Of a stretch of DNA of 64,000 bases, positions 40,723-49,742 are shown piece after piece. This DNA is from Oerskovia paurometabola (GTDB lineage Bacteria; Actinomycetota; Actinomycetes; Actinomycetales; Cellulomonadaceae), in assembly GCF_016907365.1 (NCBI RefSeq), contig NZ_JAFBBV010000001.1:3906001-3970000 (forward strand). The letters run 5' to 3'. Below the pieces are notes generated by a model. It was not told where the DNA came from, searched no databases, and worked only from the letters and a program-made list of their open reading frames with translations. How positions within the stretch are numbered: the stretch's first letter is position 1; each line of letters starts with the position of its first letter. Made by a program: the position numbers and the translations under genes.

Positions 40723-42162
40723 TCATGCGGGGGCGTCCGCCTCGGGGCGCGGGGCGATGAACCACGAAGCCACCAGCGCGAGAGCCGTGATGCCGACCGA
40801 GATCCACAGGCCGGTCGTGTAGCCGGCGCTGGTGCCACGTGCGATGAAGGGGGCGACGACGCCGATGCCGATGCTCGCACCGAGCCCGAACGAGGCGCCG
40901 TTCAGCCCGGGGAGCGCGGACGGGGCCTCCCGCGGCGAGAGGAGGACGCCCAGACCGTTGACGGTCGTCAGGACCAGGCCGTTGTAGCTGACGCCCAGGA
41001 TGGCCACCATCGCGGCGACGACCCACGGGTTGAAGGTCAGGGTCGCGACGACCGCGAGCACCACGAGACTGATGGTCATCCCGACGCGCAGCACCTTGAT
41101 CCACCCGAAGCGGCCCGCGAGCCAGCCCGCCAAGGGCGCGGTCACGACCCCGATGAGCGCTGCCGGCATGAGGTAGACGAGGGCCGAGCGGGAAGCGGTC
41201 ATCTCGAAGCCGGGCGCCCCACCCTGGCTCAGGAGGACGACGCTGAAGTTGATCACCGCGAAGATCCCGGCGAGCGCGAGCGTCGTCGTCGCGATCAGCG
41301 GCCAGACCTGGCGCGAGCGCAGGTGCTGGACCGCGATGAGCGGAGAGGCATGGCGCTTCTCGAGACGCCAGAAGACGACGAGCGCGACCGCGGTGACGAC
41401 CAGGAACGTGAGCGCCACGGGTGACAGCCAGCCGAGCGCCGACCCCTGCGAGACGAAGTACGTCATGCCGATCAGGCCGACGGACAGCGCCGCGGCGCCG
41501 GCCCAGTCCATCGACCCCTTCTCGGAGCGGGGTGGGTCGACCTTGGGCACCACGGCCAGGACTCCGACCAGGCCGAAGAGTCCGACGACGAGCACCACGA
41601 GGAAGATCGACCGGTAGCCGTAGGCGTCGGTGAGCAGCCCGCCGACCCAGCCGTCGATGCCTCCGACGCCGCCGTTGACCGCCGTGATGATGCCGAGGGT
41701 GACGCCGAAGACCTTCACGGCCATCGCCTCGCTGAGGATCACGTAGGCGAGCTGGAACGTGGCGGCCGAGGCGCCCTGGAGCACGCGTCCGACGAGGAGG
41801 ACGGGAAGGCTCGAGGCGAACAGGCACAGCAGCGTGCCCAGGGCCAGGACACACAGGACGATGACGAGCACCCGTCGCCGACCGATGAAGTCGGCCCATC
41901 GTGCGAGGACCATCCCGGCGACCGAGCCGGCGAGGAAGAAGAGCGAGGACACCTGGGCGATCTGGCTCGCCGAGACACCGAGCTCGACCGCCATGTGCGG
42001 GAGCGCCGGGGTCACCATGCTCGCGTTGAGCTGGAAGGCCAGGACGCCCAGCAGCAGGACCGCCACGAGCGCCACCGCCTTGCGTCCGGTGATAGGGACT
42101 CCCCCGGAGGGGGTCAGGTCCTGGGCGCTGCGTTGCGCGCCGGCCGTGCGTACTTCAGTCAC
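40723..42162 (-). CDS. MFS transporter, probable nucleoside importer
   Basis: This 479-residue protein has about 14 hydrophobic helices of the DHA2-like MFS fold. Motif A is ADFIGRRRVLVIVL after helix 2, and GRVLQGASAATFQLAY and GWLAGRFGWIKVLRVG lie further on. DHA2 members are often drug exporters, but its place as first gene of a nucleoside hydrolase operon argues for nucleoside uptake; that is inference. GTG 42160-42162 has an AAGGAG ribosome site. The promoter TTGACC-17-TAACGT and operator palindrome lie upstream, and a 9-bp hairpin sits in the mRNA leader. Confidence 0.85.
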   Translation of the reverse strand: MTEVRTAGAQRSAQDLTPSGGVPITGRKAVALVAVLLLGVLAFQLNASMVTPALPHMAVELGVSASQIAQVSSLFFLAGSVAGMVLARWADFIGRRRVLVIVLCVLALGTLLCLFASSLPVLLVGRVLQGASAATFQLAYVILSEAMAVKVFGVTLGIITAVNGGVGGIDGWVGGLLTDAYGYRSIFLVVLVVGLFGLVGVLAVVPKVDPPRSEKGSMDWAGAAALSVGLIGMTYFVSQGSALGWLSPVALTFLVVTAVALVVFWRLEKRHASPLIAVQHLRSRQVWPLIATTTLALAGIFAVINFSVVLLSQGGAPGFEMTASRSALVYLMPAALIGVVTAPLAGWLAGRFGWIKVLRVGMTISLVVLAVVATLTFNPWVVAAMVAILGVSYNGLVLTTVNGLGVLLSPREAPSALPGLNGASFGLGASIGIGVVAPFIARGTSAGYTTGLWISVGITALALVASWFIAPRPEADAPA

Positions 42163-42185
42163 GAGAACTCCTTCGTCTGCGACCG

Positions 42186-42209
42186 GTCGTCGGCACCGTA
42201 GCCGACGAC
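42186..42209 (-). promoter_or_regulatory. Leader hairpin of the MFS mRNA
   Basis: A perfect 9-bp stem (GTCGTCGGC/GCCGACGAC) with a 6-nt loop lies between the transcription start and the ribosome site of the MFS gene. Confidence 0.5.
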
Positions 42210-42210
42210 G

Positions 42211-42264
42211 AGAGGTTGTATAACAAGTGCCGCCGACGTTATACCTCTCTGCTGGACGGGTCAA
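42211..42264 (-). promoter_or_regulatory. MFS operon promoter with palindromic operator
   Basis: On the minus strand the -35 is TTGACC (42264-42259) and the -10 is TAACGT (42241-42236), with a 17-nt spacer. The inverted repeat GTATAAC (42218-42224) and GTTATAC (42238-42244), with flanking AGAGG and CCTCT, overlaps the -10 and the start site. This is a fitting operator for the GntR of the cluster. Confidence 0.65.
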
Positions 42265-42283
42265 GAACACGGTGCTGATACCC

Positions 42284-42302
42284 CGTCTCTTGACCTGAGA
42301 CG
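42284..42302 (+). promoter_or_regulatory. Inverted repeat upstream of acyl-CoA dehydrogenase
   Basis: A 6-bp perfect inverted repeat, CGTCTC(TTGACCT)GAGACG, includes a TTGACC -35-like hexamer in its spacer. It is a candidate operator or promoter element for the acyl-CoA dehydrogenase gene. Confidence 0.4.
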
Positions 42303-42367
42303 CAATATCACGCACCATGGGACCATCGCCCGACACCGACGTCCGGCCCGAGCCCGGGAGCACACCC

Positions 42368-43612
42368 ATGACGATCGAGAACCCCGTCCGCCGCAACGTG
42401 ACCGAGCCGGACTACGACCTCTCGCAGCCCCTCGACATCGACTACGCCGACGCGTTCGCGGACGCGACGCCCGCCGACCGCGAGCTGCAGCAGCGGGTCC
42501 GCGCGTTCGTCCAGGACGAGGTCCTGCCCGTGATCGACGGGTACTGGGAGCGCGCCGAGGTGCCGTTCGGCCTGGCCAAGCGCATGGGCGAGCTCGACTT
42601 CCTGCGCGACGGCGTCGACGTCCCCGGCTCCCCCTCGATCAGCCTCATGGGCGCAGGCCTCGCCGAGATGGAGATGTCGCGCGGCGACGGGTCGGTCGCG
42701 ACCATCTGCGGCGTCCAGGGCGGGCTCGCCCTGCGCTCGATCCAGCTCCTCGGGTCGGACGAGCAGAAGGCGCAGTGGCTCGGCCCGCTCGCACGCGGTG
42801 AGAAGCTCGGCGCGTTCGCGCTGACCGAGCCCACGCACGGCTCGGACTCCGTCTCGCTCGAGACCACGGCCCGCCGCGAGACCCGCGACGGCGTCGAGGG
42901 CTACGTGATCGACGGCGAGAAGAAGTGGATCGGCTTCGGGTCGTGCGGTGACATCACGGTGCTGTGGGCGCGACTGGTCGGCGACGACGGCGACAACCAG
43001 GTGCACGGCTTCCTCGTCCCCCAGGACACCCCGGGGTACGCGGCCACGACCATCGAGGGCAAGGTCTCGCTGCGCGCGATCTGGCAGGCCCACATCGTCC
43101 TGACCGACGTGTTCGTCCCGGCCTCGGCCGTGCTCCCGGGCGGGCGGTCGTTCAAGGACACCGGCCGCGTGCTCCAGGCGACGCGCCTCGGGGTGGCATG
43201 GTCCGCCGTCGGGCACGCGACCGCCTGCTACGAGACGGCCGTCGCCTACGCCAAGCAGCGTGTGCAGTTCGGGCGCCCGCTCGCCGCGAACCAGATGGTC
43301 CAGGAGCGCCTGACCCGCATGCTCTCGACCCTCACCCAGATGCAGCTCCTCGTGGCGCAGATGACGCGCCTCGACGAGGCAGGCACGCTGAGCGGCCCCC
43401 AGGCGTCGATCGCCAAGTACACGTGCACGCGCGGTGCCCGCGAGATCGCCGCGAGCGCACGCGACATGCTCGGCGGCAACGGCATCCTGCTCGCGAACCG
43501 CGTCGCGCGGCACTTCGCGGACGTCGAGGCCCTGCACACGTACGAGGGCACGGAGAGCGTCCAGGCCCTCATCGTGGGCCGCGACATCACGGGCGTCTCC
43601 GCGTTCGTGTAG
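42368..43612 (+). CDS. Acyl-CoA dehydrogenase, glutaryl-CoA dehydrogenase-like
   Basis: This 414-residue flavoenzyme has all ACAD segments: a helical N domain ([20 protein letters not shown]), the FAD-binding [20 protein letters not shown], and [20 protein letters not shown]. The C-terminal [20 protein letters not shown] and [20 protein letters not shown] place the catalytic Glu in YEGTES, as in the glutaryl-CoA/isovaleryl-CoA groups. It oxidises an acyl-CoA at alpha-beta. It is followed by a terminator and a thiolase gene, so a branched-chain or dicarboxylic acyl-CoA degradation role is likely. ATG 42368 (GGGAG upstream) was preferred to one 51 nt earlier. Confidence 0.93.
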   Translation: MTIENPVRRNVTEPDYDLSQPLDIDYADAFADATPADRELQQRVRAFVQDEVLPVIDGYWERAEVPFGLAKRMGELDFLRDGVDVPGSPSISLMGAGLAEMEMSRGDGSVATICGVQGGLALRSIQLLGSDEQKAQWLGPLARGEKLGAFALTEPTHGSDSVSLETTARRETRDGVEGYVIDGEKKWIGFGSCGDITVLWARLVGDDGDNQVHGFLVPQDTPGYAATTIEGKVSLRAIWQAHIVLTDVFVPASAVLPGGRSFKDTGRVLQATRLGVAWSAVGHATACYETAVAYAKQRVQFGRPLAANQMVQERLTRMLSTLTQMQLLVAQMTRLDEAGTLSGPQASIAKYTCTRGAREIAASARDMLGGNGILLANRVARHFADVEALHTYEGTESVQALIVGRDITGVSAFV

Positions 43613-43623
43613 CCCCTCACCGG

Positions 43624-43650
43624 CGGCGCTCCCCCGTACCGGGAGCGCCG
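43624..43650. terminator. Terminator between acyl-CoA dehydrogenase and thiolase
   Basis: A perfect 10-bp stem (CGGCGCTCCC/GGGAGCGCCG) with a 7-nt loop lies 11 nt after the stop codon. Confidence 0.65.
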
Positions 43651-43764
43651 CACCCTCCGTCGGCCGGTCGTCGGCCGGCACCACCGTCCACCCGGCGCCG
43701 TACCGGACCTCCTCGTTCACCTGACAAGCACGGCGCCGGGTCCCCTTCCCCCTCGGAGCACCCC

Positions 43765-44955
43765 ATGAGCAACGACGCCCACGTCCCCGTCCTCCTGCAC
43801 GGCGCGCGCACGCCCTTCACGCGCTTCCAGGGCGCGCTCGCGTCCCTGTCGGCGAACGAGCTGGGCGCGCACGCGATCCGCGGCGCGCTCGACGCCGCCG
43901 GGGTCGAGGCCACCGACGTCGACGCCGTGATCATGGGCCAGGTCATCCAGGCAGGCGGAGGTCAGGGCCCGGCCCGCCAGGCCGCGATCGCGGCAGGCAT
44001 CGGGTGGGACGTCCCGACGGTCACGATCAACAAGCTGTGCCTGTCGGGCCTGACCGCGATCATCGACGCGGCGCGCCTGATCCGCACGGGCGAGGCGTCG
44101 GTCGTCGTCGCGGGCGGCCAGGAGTCCATGACGAACGCGCCGCACCTCGTGCTGGGCTCGCGCAAGGGCTTCGCGTTCGGCGACGTGACCATGGCGGACT
44201 CGCTCACGCACGACGGCCTGCGCGACCCGTTCGACGGCCAGATCATGGGCGAGGCCACCGACCGCGGCTGCACGACGCGCGGCATCGGCCGCGAGGTCCA
44301 GGACGAGTACGCGGCCCGCTCTCACGCCCTCGCCGCCGCGGCCCGCGCCGAGGGGCGGCTGGCCGAGGAGATCGCGCCCGTCACGGTCCCGCAGCGCAAG
44401 GGCGAGCCGGTCGTCGTCGCCGAGGACGAGGGCATCCGCCCCGGCACCACGGTCGAGGCGCTCGCCGGGCTGCGTCCCGCGTTCGTGCGGGACGGCACCA
44501 TCACGGCGGGCTCGTCGTCCCCGCTGTCCGACGGCGCCGCGGCCGTCGTGGTCGTCAGCAAGGCCTTCGCGGCCTCCCGCGGCCTCACCTGGCTCGCCGA
44601 GATCCGGTCGGCCGGGCAGGTCGCGGGCCCCGACAACTCGCTGCACTCCCAGCCCGCCCGCGCGATCACCCGTGCGCTCGAGCGCGAGGGCATGAAGGCC
44701 GACGAGCTCGACCTCGTCGAGATCAACGAGGCCTTCGCGGCCGTCGCGCTCCAGTCGGTCGAGGACCTGGGGATCGACCCTGCGGTCGTCAACGCCGACG
44801 GCGGCGCGATCGCCCTGGGCCACCCCGTCGGCGCCTCGGGCGCCCGCCTTGCCCTGCACCTGGCCCTCGCCCTCCAGCGCCGCGGAGGCGGCGTGGGCGC
44901 CGCCGCGCTGTGCGGCGGCGGCGGTCAGGGGGACGCGCTGATCCTGCGCGCCTGA
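43765..44955 (+). CDS. Acetyl-CoA C-acyltransferase (thiolase)
   Basis: This 396-residue thiolase II has nucleophilic Cys92 in [14 protein letters not shown], the covering [13 protein letters not shown] loop, the His motif [16 protein letters not shown] and the second active-site Cys in [14 protein letters not shown]. It condenses or cleaves acetoacetyl-CoA or 3-oxoacyl-CoA. With the upstream acyl-CoA dehydrogenase it supports beta-oxidation-like degradation; no hydratase or hydroxyacyl dehydrogenase gene is in the window. ATG 43765 follows CTCGGAGCACC. Two strong hairpins follow the gene. Confidence 0.95.
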   Translation: MSNDAHVPVLLHGARTPFTRFQGALASLSANELGAHAIRGALDAAGVEATDVDAVIMGQVIQAGGGQGPARQAAIAAGIGWDVPTVTINKLCLSGLTAIIDAARLIRTGEASVVVAGGQESMTNAPHLVLGSRKGFAFGDVTMADSLTHDGLRDPFDGQIMGEATDRGCTTRGIGREVQDEYAARSHALAAAARAEGRLAEEIAPVTVPQRKGEPVVVAEDEGIRPGTTVEALAGLRPAFVRDGTITAGSSSPLSDGAAAVVVVSKAFAASRGLTWLAEIRSAGQVAGPDNSLHSQPARAITRALEREGMKADELDLVEINEAFAAVALQSVEDLGIDPAVVNADGGAIALGHPVGASGARLALHLALALQRRGGGVGAAALCGGGGQGDALILRA

Positions 44956-44971
44956 GTCGTTCCTCCTCGCG

Positions 44972-45042
44972 TCGCGCGGTGCTGCCTCACCGCGCGACCA
45001 GCGGCCCGCCCGGGCCTCCTCTCCGCCCGGGCGGGCCGCTTC
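44972..45042. terminator. Double terminator after thiolase
   Basis: Two consecutive hairpins follow the thiolase gene. TCGCGCGGTG/CACCGCGCGA is at 44972-44997 (10 bp). A 16-bp stem, AGCGGCCCGCCCGGGC with complement, is at 45000-45040 and is followed by TT. Confidence 0.85.
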
Positions 45043-45119
45043 TTCGTGCCCGACGGCGCACGCGTCCACCGGGCGTCGTTCGCCCGCCGTGCGTGGCGCC
45101 GTCGTGCGACGATGAGCCC

Positions 45120-46514
45120 GTGCCCGAGACCACCGCCGCCCGGCCCACGTCGACCGGACGCCGGTTCCTCGCCTGGACGCTGCGCTCCCCCTGGGCCCTG
45201 GTCGCGGGCTTCGTGCTCGTGCACGCCTGGCTGGTCGTCGACGCGCTGACCTGGGGATACCGGATCTCGGGCGACGTGCAGCTCTACTGGTACTGGGCCC
45301 GCGCAGGCTGGGACCGCGGGATCTGGCCCGTGCTCGACTACGACTGGGTCTACCCCGTGGGGGCCCTGCTGCCGGTGGCCGCCCCCGCGTTCGTCGGGAC
45401 GTCGTTCGAGGCGTACTACGCGCAGTTCCTGGCCCTGGTCGTCGTGCTCGACGCGGTCGCGCTCTGGTTCCTCGCCCGGCTGCCGGGCCGCGGCCGCATC
45501 GCGGCCTGGTGGTGGCTGGCGTTCCTCGTCGCCCTCGGCCCCATCTTCCTGGGGCGCCTCGACGGCGTGGCCGGGGCGCTGCTGGTCGTCGCACTCGCGG
45601 TCGCCATCCGGCGCCCCGCCGTCGCGACCGCGATCGCGACGTTCGGCGCCTGGGTCAAGATCGCGCCCGGGGCCGTGGTCGTGGCGCTCCTGACGACCGC
45701 GAAGCGCCCGTGGCGCACCGTGATCCTGCCCGGCGCGGTCGTGAGCCTCGTGGTCGTCGCGCTCGCGCTCGCCGGGGGCGCGGGGTCACGCGTCCTCGGG
45801 GTGTTCGGCACCCAGGACGCGCGCGGCCTCCAGTCGGAGTCGGTGTTCGCGACGCCGTTCAGCCTCCTGCGGCTGATCGACCCGCAGTGGCGGGTCTGGA
45901 TGAACCCGGACATCCGCACGCTCGAGATCCTCGGCCCGGGCGCCCGCACCACCGGGCGGCTCCTCGACGTGCTGCTGCCCCTGGCGGTCCTGTCGATCGC
46001 CGCGATCTCGTGGTGGGCCGTCCGCCGCCGACCCGAGGTCCGCACCGACGTGTTCCTCCTCGCGGTGACGGCGCTGCTCCTGAGCCTCATCGTGTTCAAC
46101 AAGGTGGGGTCGCCGCAGTTCGTCGCGTGGATCGGGCCGCCGGTCGCCGTGGCGATCGCGCTCGCAGGACCCGGCGCACGATCGGTGTGGTCCCCGCCCG
46201 CGCTCGCTGTCCTGGGCACCGCGGCGCTGACCCAGGTGCTCTACCCGGTCGCGTACTGGGAGTTCATGATCGGCACGCCGTGGATCGTCCTGCTCGCGGC
46301 CGTCCGCAACGTCGCGCTCGTGGTGCTGTTCGTCGGGGCCGTGGTCCAGCTCGTCCGGCTGGGACGCAGGATGCCCGCGGGGACGGCCCGCGCGCGGGCG
46401 GCCACCGACCCCGCTGAGCCCGCTGGCCCCACCGGGCCCATTGAGCCCGCAGCGCCCGCGCAGGCCGAGCCACCCGTGTCCCGTCCGGACCCGGGCCCGG
46501 TCGCGAGCCCCTGA
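45120..46514 (+). CDS. Glycosyltransferase family 87-like membrane protein
   Basis: This 464-residue polytopic protein has about ten to twelve membrane helices. The first extracytoplasmic loop carries GDVQLYWYWARAGWDRGIWP and DYDWVYPVGALLPVAAP. Such acidic loops are typical of the DUF2029/GT87 polyprenyl-phosphate-mannose mannosyltransferases of actinobacteria that build lipoglycans. The central LGRLDGVAGALLVVALAVAI and GAWVKIAPGAVVVALLT also match that family. The tail is Ala/Pro-rich. Sugar and acceptor are unknown. GTG 45120 starts the reading frame; the nearby ATG is in another frame. It converges on the response regulator gene 19 bp away. Confidence 0.8.
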   Translation: MPETTAARPTSTGRRFLAWTLRSPWALVAGFVLVHAWLVVDALTWGYRISGDVQLYWYWARAGWDRGIWPVLDYDWVYPVGALLPVAAPAFVGTSFEAYYAQFLALVVVLDAVALWFLARLPGRGRIAAWWWLAFLVALGPIFLGRLDGVAGALLVVALAVAIRRPAVATAIATFGAWVKIAPGAVVVALLTTAKRPWRTVILPGAVVSLVVVALALAGGAGSRVLGVFGTQDARGLQSESVFATPFSLLRLIDPQWRVWMNPDIRTLEILGPGARTTGRLLDVLLPLAVLSIAAISWWAVRRRPEVRTDVFLLAVTALLLSLIVFNKVGSPQFVAWIGPPVAVAIALAGPGARSVWSPPALAVLGTAALTQVLYPVAYWEFMIGTPWIVLLAAVRNVALVVLFVGAVVQLVRLGRRMPAGTARARAATDPAEPAGPTGPIEPAAPAQAEPPVSRPDPGPVASP

Positions 46515-46533
46515 CCAGAGGCGCGGTCGGGGG

Positions 46534-47262
46534 TCACGCGCGGCCGGGTCGGGCGGGTCGGCCGGCCGGCGAAGGGCGCTCGGCGGTCACGAGGCCGTGG
46601 TCGAACGCCGCGATGACGAGCTGCGCCCGGTCACGAGCGACCAGCTTGGCGAGCAGGTTGCCGACGTGGGTCTTGACCGTGCCCATCGAGATCGTCAGCC
46701 GCTGCGCGATCTCCTGGTTGGACAGCCCCCTCCCCACGAGCGCGAGCACCTCGACCTCCCGGCTCGTGAGGGCCTGGGGCTTCACCGGTTCGCGCGACGG
46801 ACCGCCGTCCAGGTAGTGCCCGACGATCCGGGTCAGGATGGCCGGGGCGAACAGCGACTCGCCCGCGTGCGTACGCCGTACGGCGTCGACGAGGCTCGCG
46901 GGCTCCGCGTCCTTGAGCAGGAAGCCGCTCGCCCCCGCGCGCAGGGCTCCGTGGACGTACTCGTCGAGCTCGAACATGCTGAGCACGAGGACGCGCGTCC
47001 CGGTGAGGACCGGGTCGGCCACGATCCGGCGCGTGGCGTCGATCCCGTCGCCACCGGGCATCCTCACGTCCATGAGGACGACGTCGGGCCGGGTCCGCCG
47101 GGCGACCGCCACCGCGGCCTCGCCCGAGTCCGCCTCGCCCACCACCTGGAGGTCGTCCGCGCCGTCGACCACGAGCCGCAGGCTGTGGCGGATCAGCGGC
47201 TGGTCGTCCACGACCAGCAGCCGCACGGGCGCCCCCGAGGCCGCGGGCCCCGACGTCGTCAC
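46534..47262 (-). CDS. Two-component response regulator, NarL/LuxR family
   Basis: This 242-residue regulator has an N-terminal receiver domain with VRLLVVDDQPLIRHSLRLVV, phospho-acceptor Asp65 in VVLMDVRMPGG and the conserved Lys in GFLLKDAE. A LuxR-type helix-turn-helix follows (LTSREVEVLALVGRGLSNQE, IAQRLTISMGTVKTHVGNLL). GTG 47262 overlaps the histidine kinase stop (GTGA), so the pair is co-translated. It probably controls the divergent three-gene ABC transporter at 48.2-50.5 kb. The last 18 residues are a basic tail. Confidence 0.95.
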   Translation of the reverse strand: MTTSGPAASGAPVRLLVVDDQPLIRHSLRLVVDGADDLQVVGEADSGEAAVAVARRTRPDVVLMDVRMPGGDGIDATRRIVADPVLTGTRVLVLSMFELDEYVHGALRAGASGFLLKDAEPASLVDAVRRTHAGESLFAPAILTRIVGHYLDGGPSREPVKPQALTSREVEVLALVGRGLSNQEIAQRLTISMGTVKTHVGNLLAKLVARDRAQLVIAAFDHGLVTAERPSPAGRPARPGRA

Positions 47263-48113
47263 GACCGCCCGCCTGGCAGCGCGGCCTCCACCCGAAAACC
47301 GCGCCCGCAGGGGCCCGAGGCGAGCGAGCCGCCGAGCGCCACGACCCGCTCGCGCAGGCCGACGAGCCCCACCCCTGCCCCCGGACGGGGCGCCCATCCG
47401 GGGACAGGTCCGTCGTCCTCGACGACCAGCCGCAGCCCTGTGGAGCCACGGGAGAGGACGACCCGGACCCTCGTCGGGCCCGCATGCCGCAGGACGTTCG
47501 CGAGCGCCTCACGGACGACCGAGCAGATGCCGAGCCCCACACCTGCCGACACCGTGACGTCCTCGGTGTCGAGCGTGACGTCCAGGCCCGCCGTCCGGGC
47601 GCTCTCGACGATCTGCGGGAGGTCGTCGAGCGTCTCCGCGGGGCGCAAGGGGGCGTCGTCTCCCGGGCTGCGCAGGACGGCGAGCATCCTGCGCAGCTCC
47701 GTGGTCGCGTCCCGCCCGGCGCGCTCGATGTCGGCGAGAGCCTGCGCGCGCTCGGCATCGCCGTCGGGCCCCGGGACGGTGCGCGCCGACGCCGCGCGCA
47801 CCGTGATGAGGCCCAGGCCGTGCGAGGCGAGGTCGTGCAGGTCGCGGGCGATGCGCAGGCGCTCGGCCTGCGCGGCCCGTTCCGCTGCCCAGCCCGTCAG
47901 GTCCTCCTCGTACGCGCGGCGTTCGCGCCCGGAACGGACGAGGGCCCACGCCAGGACTCCCGCGGTCACGGCGGTCGCCACCAGGAGGACGACGAGGGCC
48001 GTCACCGGGCGGTCGACGCCGAGGGTCGCGAGCACGAGGACGAGGGCGCCCACGAGGCCACCCGCGATCGGCCACACGCGAGATCGCAGCACGGGTCGAG
48101 CGGTGGTCTCCAC
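47259..48113 (-). CDS. Sensor histidine kinase, HisKA_3 type
   Basis: This 284-residue kinase has two N-terminal membrane helices with almost no external loop (about 14-32 and 37-58). A dimerisation region follows with His93 in RIARDLHDLASHGLGLITV, then an HATPase domain (SVVREALANVLRHAGPTRVR N box, VEDDGPVPG, GVGLVGLRERVVALGG). The small sensor region fits kinases of the LiaS/DesK type that sense membrane state or accessory ABC proteins. GTG 48113 is 6 nt after TAGACT. It overlaps the response regulator gene and is divergent from the ABC operon. Confidence 0.94.
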   Translation of the reverse strand: METTARPVLRSRVWPIAGGLVGALVLVLATLGVDRPVTALVVLLVATAVTAGVLAWALVRSGRERRAYEEDLTGWAAERAAQAERLRIARDLHDLASHGLGLITVRAASARTVPGPDGDAERAQALADIERAGRDATTELRRMLAVLRSPGDDAPLRPAETLDDLPQIVESARTAGLDVTLDTEDVTVSAGVGLGICSVVREALANVLRHAGPTRVRVVLSRGSTGLRLVVEDDGPVPGWAPRPGAGVGLVGLRERVVALGGSLASGPCGRGFRVEAALPGGRS

Positions 48114-48125
48114 CCCCGGAGTCTA
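48114..48125 (-). promoter_or_regulatory. -10 box for leaderless histidine kinase gene
   Basis: TAGACT on the minus strand (48125-48120) is 6 nt before the GTG. Confidence 0.6.
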
Positions 48126-48243
48126 GGGACCCGCCGCGCGGCGCACATCGGACCACGGTCCGAGGGACCACGGTCGGACGCCGCGCCGCAGGTCCGGCCC
48201 CTGGCCCCATGACCTGCGCACCCCGGGCGGCTGGACTGTGGGC

Positions 48244-48957
48244 ATGTTGACCATCGAGCACCTCGTCAAACGCCATCGCTCCCGTACCGTCCTCGACCAC
48301 GTCGGCTTCGAGGCCCGACCAGGCCGGGTGACCGCGTTCCTCGGGCCGAACGGCGCCGGCAAGTCGTCCACCCTGCGCATCCTCCTCGGCCTGGACCGGG
48401 CCGACGAGGGGCGCGCCCTCGTCGCGGGCCGGCCCTACCGGTCCCTGCGCGACCCGCTGCGCACCCTCGGGTCGATGCTCGACGGCTCCGGGGCGCACCG
48501 CTCGCGTACGGCCCGCAACCACCTCTCCTGGGTCGCGCGCAGCAACGGCATTCCCCAGCGGCGGGTCGACCACGTGCTCGAGCAGGTCGGGCTCACGGCG
48601 TCGGCACGGACGCGCGTGGGGCGCTACTCCCTGGGGATGGGGCAGCGCCTGGGGCTCGCGTGCGCGCTCCTGGGCGAGCCCGAGGCCCTGGTGCTCGACG
48701 AACCCGTCAACGGGCTCGACCCGGAGGGCATCCGCTGGATCCGCGGCCTGCTCCGCGCGCACGCGGACGCGGGCGGCACGGTCCTGCTGTCGAGCCACTT
48801 CATGGGCGAGGTGGCCGACATCGCCGACGACCTCGTGATCATCGCGGGCGGGCGGGTCGTCGCGGACGGGACGCTCGACGAGGTGACCCGCCGCTACGAC
48901 ACCCTCGAGGACGCGTTCTTCGCGCTCACGAGCGACGGCCGGGAGACGGTCCGATGA
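48244..48957 (+). CDS. ABC transporter ATP-binding protein
   Basis: This 237-residue ATPase is of the NatA/lantibiotic-immunity type. Walker [10 protein letters not shown] is at 34-42, the signature is the degenerate YSLGMGQR, Walker B is EALVLDEP and the switch is SSHFMGEVADIADD. It overlaps the first of two permease genes by ATGA. With the two permeases it forms a heteromeric ABC-2 exporter like those regulated by adjacent two-component systems. ATG 48244 was chosen over a GTG six nt upstream. Confidence 0.92.
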   Translation: MLTIEHLVKRHRSRTVLDHVGFEARPGRVTAFLGPNGAGKSSTLRILLGLDRADEGRALVAGRPYRSLRDPLRTLGSMLDGSGAHRSRTARNHLSWVARSNGIPQRRVDHVLEQVGLTASARTRVGRYSLGMGQRLGLACALLGEPEALVLDEPVNGLDPEGIRWIRGLLRAHADAGGTVLLSSHFMGEVADIADDLVIIAGGRVVADGTLDEVTRRYDTLEDAFFALTSDGRETVR

Positions 48958-49742
48958 GGGCGTGGAACGTGTTCGTCGCGGAGCTGCAAAAGCTCTCGAC
49001 GCTCCCGGCGGTGTGGACCGGGGCGGCGGTCGCCCTCCTCGGGGCGGCCGCCCTGACCCTGCTCAACGCGGTCGGTGTCCGCGACGCGCTCGTCGCCGGA
49101 CGTCCCGAGGACTCGGGCTACGGTTCCGCGTTCGACACCGCGTTCGCGTCGATGCCGATCGGGACCGTGGGGGCGGTCGTGATCGGCGTGGTCGCGATGA
49201 GCAGCGAGTTCACCGCGAACAGCCCCGACGCCGGGGGCGGGCGGCAGATCGGCACGACGCTCGTCGCCGTCCCGCGCCGCGTGGGCGTCCTGGTCGCGAA
49301 GGCCTCCGCGGTCGTGCTGCTCGTGTTCGCGACCGCGGCGGTGGCGATCCCGGCGAGCGTCGCCCTCGCCGAGGCGATCATCGGCGACGCCGCGACCTCG
49401 ACGGTCCCGGTCGACGAGGCCGTCCGGCGCTGCCTCGGCGCGGCCCTCTACTGGACGCTCACCGCTCTCCTCACGCTGGCCGTGACGGTCTTCACGCGCA
49501 GCGGGGTCGCCCCCCTCCTCGTGCTCGTGGTCAACAGCTCTCTGGTGTCGGTGTCGCTCCTGCTCACGATGCTCACGCCGGTCGCGCACTGGCTCCCGGA
49601 CATGGCGGGGCGCAGGTTGTTCGGGGACGTCGACACGGTCGCCGGCGGGCTGGCCGCCGGACCCGGCGCGCTCGTCATGACCGGGTGGGCCCTGGCGCTC
49701 CTCGTGGTCGCGGGCGCCGTGTTCTCCCGGCGGGACGCGTGA
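48954..49742 (+). CDS. ABC transporter permease (first subunit)
   Basis: This 262-residue membrane protein has about six helices. The ABC-2 coupling region is VVAMSSEFTANSPDAGGGRQ followed by IGTTLVAVPRRVGVLVAKA, i.e. the E-F...T-L-...P-R-R pattern of drug and lantibiotic exporters. It overlaps both neighbours by ATGA/GTGA, so the ATPase and both permeases are made in step. The related downstream permease suggests a heterodimeric membrane domain. Confidence 0.9.
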   Translation: MRAWNVFVAELQKLSTLPAVWTGAAVALLGAAALTLLNAVGVRDALVAGRPEDSGYGSAFDTAFASMPIGTVGAVVIGVVAMSSEFTANSPDAGGGRQIGTTLVAVPRRVGVLVAKASAVVLLVFATAAVAIPASVALAEAIIGDAATSTVPVDEAVRRCLGAALYWTLTALLTLAVTVFTRSGVAPLLVLVVNSSLVSVSLLLTMLTPVAHWLPDMAGRRLFGDVDTVAGGLAAGPGALVMTGWALALLVVAGAVFSRRDA

